Source: Candidatus Kuenenia stuttgartensis (GTDB lineage Bacteria; Planctomycetota; Planctomycetia; Pirellulales; UBA1268). From it: 49,449 nt of DNA. Position numbers and translations under genes: made by a program. The notes under the pieces were generated by a model that had not been told where the DNA came from, searched no databases, and saw only the letters and a list, made by a program, of their open reading frames with translations. The stretch is from contig CAMDDA010000004.1 of assembly GCA_945890755.1 (NCBI GenBank), forward strand, positions 1-49,449, written 5' to 3'. Of this stretch, positions 49,004 to 49,449 are shown piece by piece; position 1 is the first letter of the stretch, and each line of letters begins with the position of its first letter.

Positions 49004-49327
49004 TCAGCCGCGACTCAGGATCACGGCGTCCTGCCCTTCCTCGGCCTGATCGCCGTGCAGCCCCGACCAGGCTCCCTTCACGTAGCCGCGGTGGGTGGTG
49101 AGACCTGCGGCCTGCATCACCCGCTGCATCGCCTCGTGTGTGTAGGCGACCGCGCCGCGGGGGTAGACGGGATCATTGGCATAGACGCCGGGCCCCAGTT
49201 CGATGTGGAACGTGGCCTTCCAGGGCGTCTTGCCGCGCGTCGCCGCGGCCTCGAGGGCCTCGGGCGAGTGGAGGAAGAAGGAGGCGTGAACCCGCCCGTG
49301 GAGGATAGCCCGGTCAATGGCACTTCC
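49004..49327 (-). pseudogene. C-terminal remnant of SAM-dependent methyltransferase-like protein
   Basis: Frame without a usable start: [94 protein letters not shown]; in-frame TGA immediately upstream (49328-49330). Confidence 0.55.
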
Positions 49328-49449
49328 TCAACGGTCTTCCGGCCGATGAGCGACTCGTGAGCCTCGGGAGGAGCGGCCCGGGCGTCCGGAGCGGGTTTTC
49401 TCGAGACGCCCCGCACCCGCTTCGGTGGCGTTTTTCTCGCGTCTACGCA

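Noticed and set aside
47035-49101. 688-aa plus-strand ORF
   Set aside because: Overlaps the SDR gene out of frame and runs antisense to glnA; not a real CDS.
1-49449. CRISPR arrays, tRNA, rRNA
   Set aside because: No regularly spaced direct repeats and no recognisable tRNA or rRNA sequence seen by eye; tRNAscan-SE/Infernal would be decisive.

Overview
High-GC chromosomal segment that looks like a planctomycete (Pirellulales-type), judging by PSCyt1/DUF1549/DUF1553 + DUF1501 pairs, DUF1559 H-X9-DG pseudopilins, PEP-CTERM proteins and a zinc-ribbon SpoVG. The left edge holds an IS630-type transposase with a classic A_AAA_AAG -1 frameshift site. Next comes housekeeping content: LolCD-like ABC transporter, ilvE, ispE-spoVG, rlmN, an ExeA-like ATPase, rsmE and Uma2. 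An accessory island at about 12.5-20.5 kb has two copies of a module in the same transcriptional order: Cys-rich membrane-anchored protein -> PEP-CTERM protein -> DUF1559 pseudopilin. The two Cys-rich genes share a roughly 540 bp nearly identical direct repeat. I consider this the best candidate for an undescribed system, possibly metal-related and surface-located. The right part has a TIM-barrel epimerase, Nif3-like protein, GT2, a BshC-like uncharacterised protein, GNAT, sulfite reductase, an ECF sigma operon, two inward-facing DUF1549/1553-DUF1501 pairs around AraC/LRR/DUF3500/P450, galM, ROK, SDR, glnA and a decayed methyltransferase fragment. Smaller points: a REP/MITE-like 84 bp inverted repeat in frame inside a CDS; a gene split by an in-frame TAA; and a family of REP-like hairpins that overlap stop codons. 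All family assignments come from reading the sequence by eye; no database search was run.
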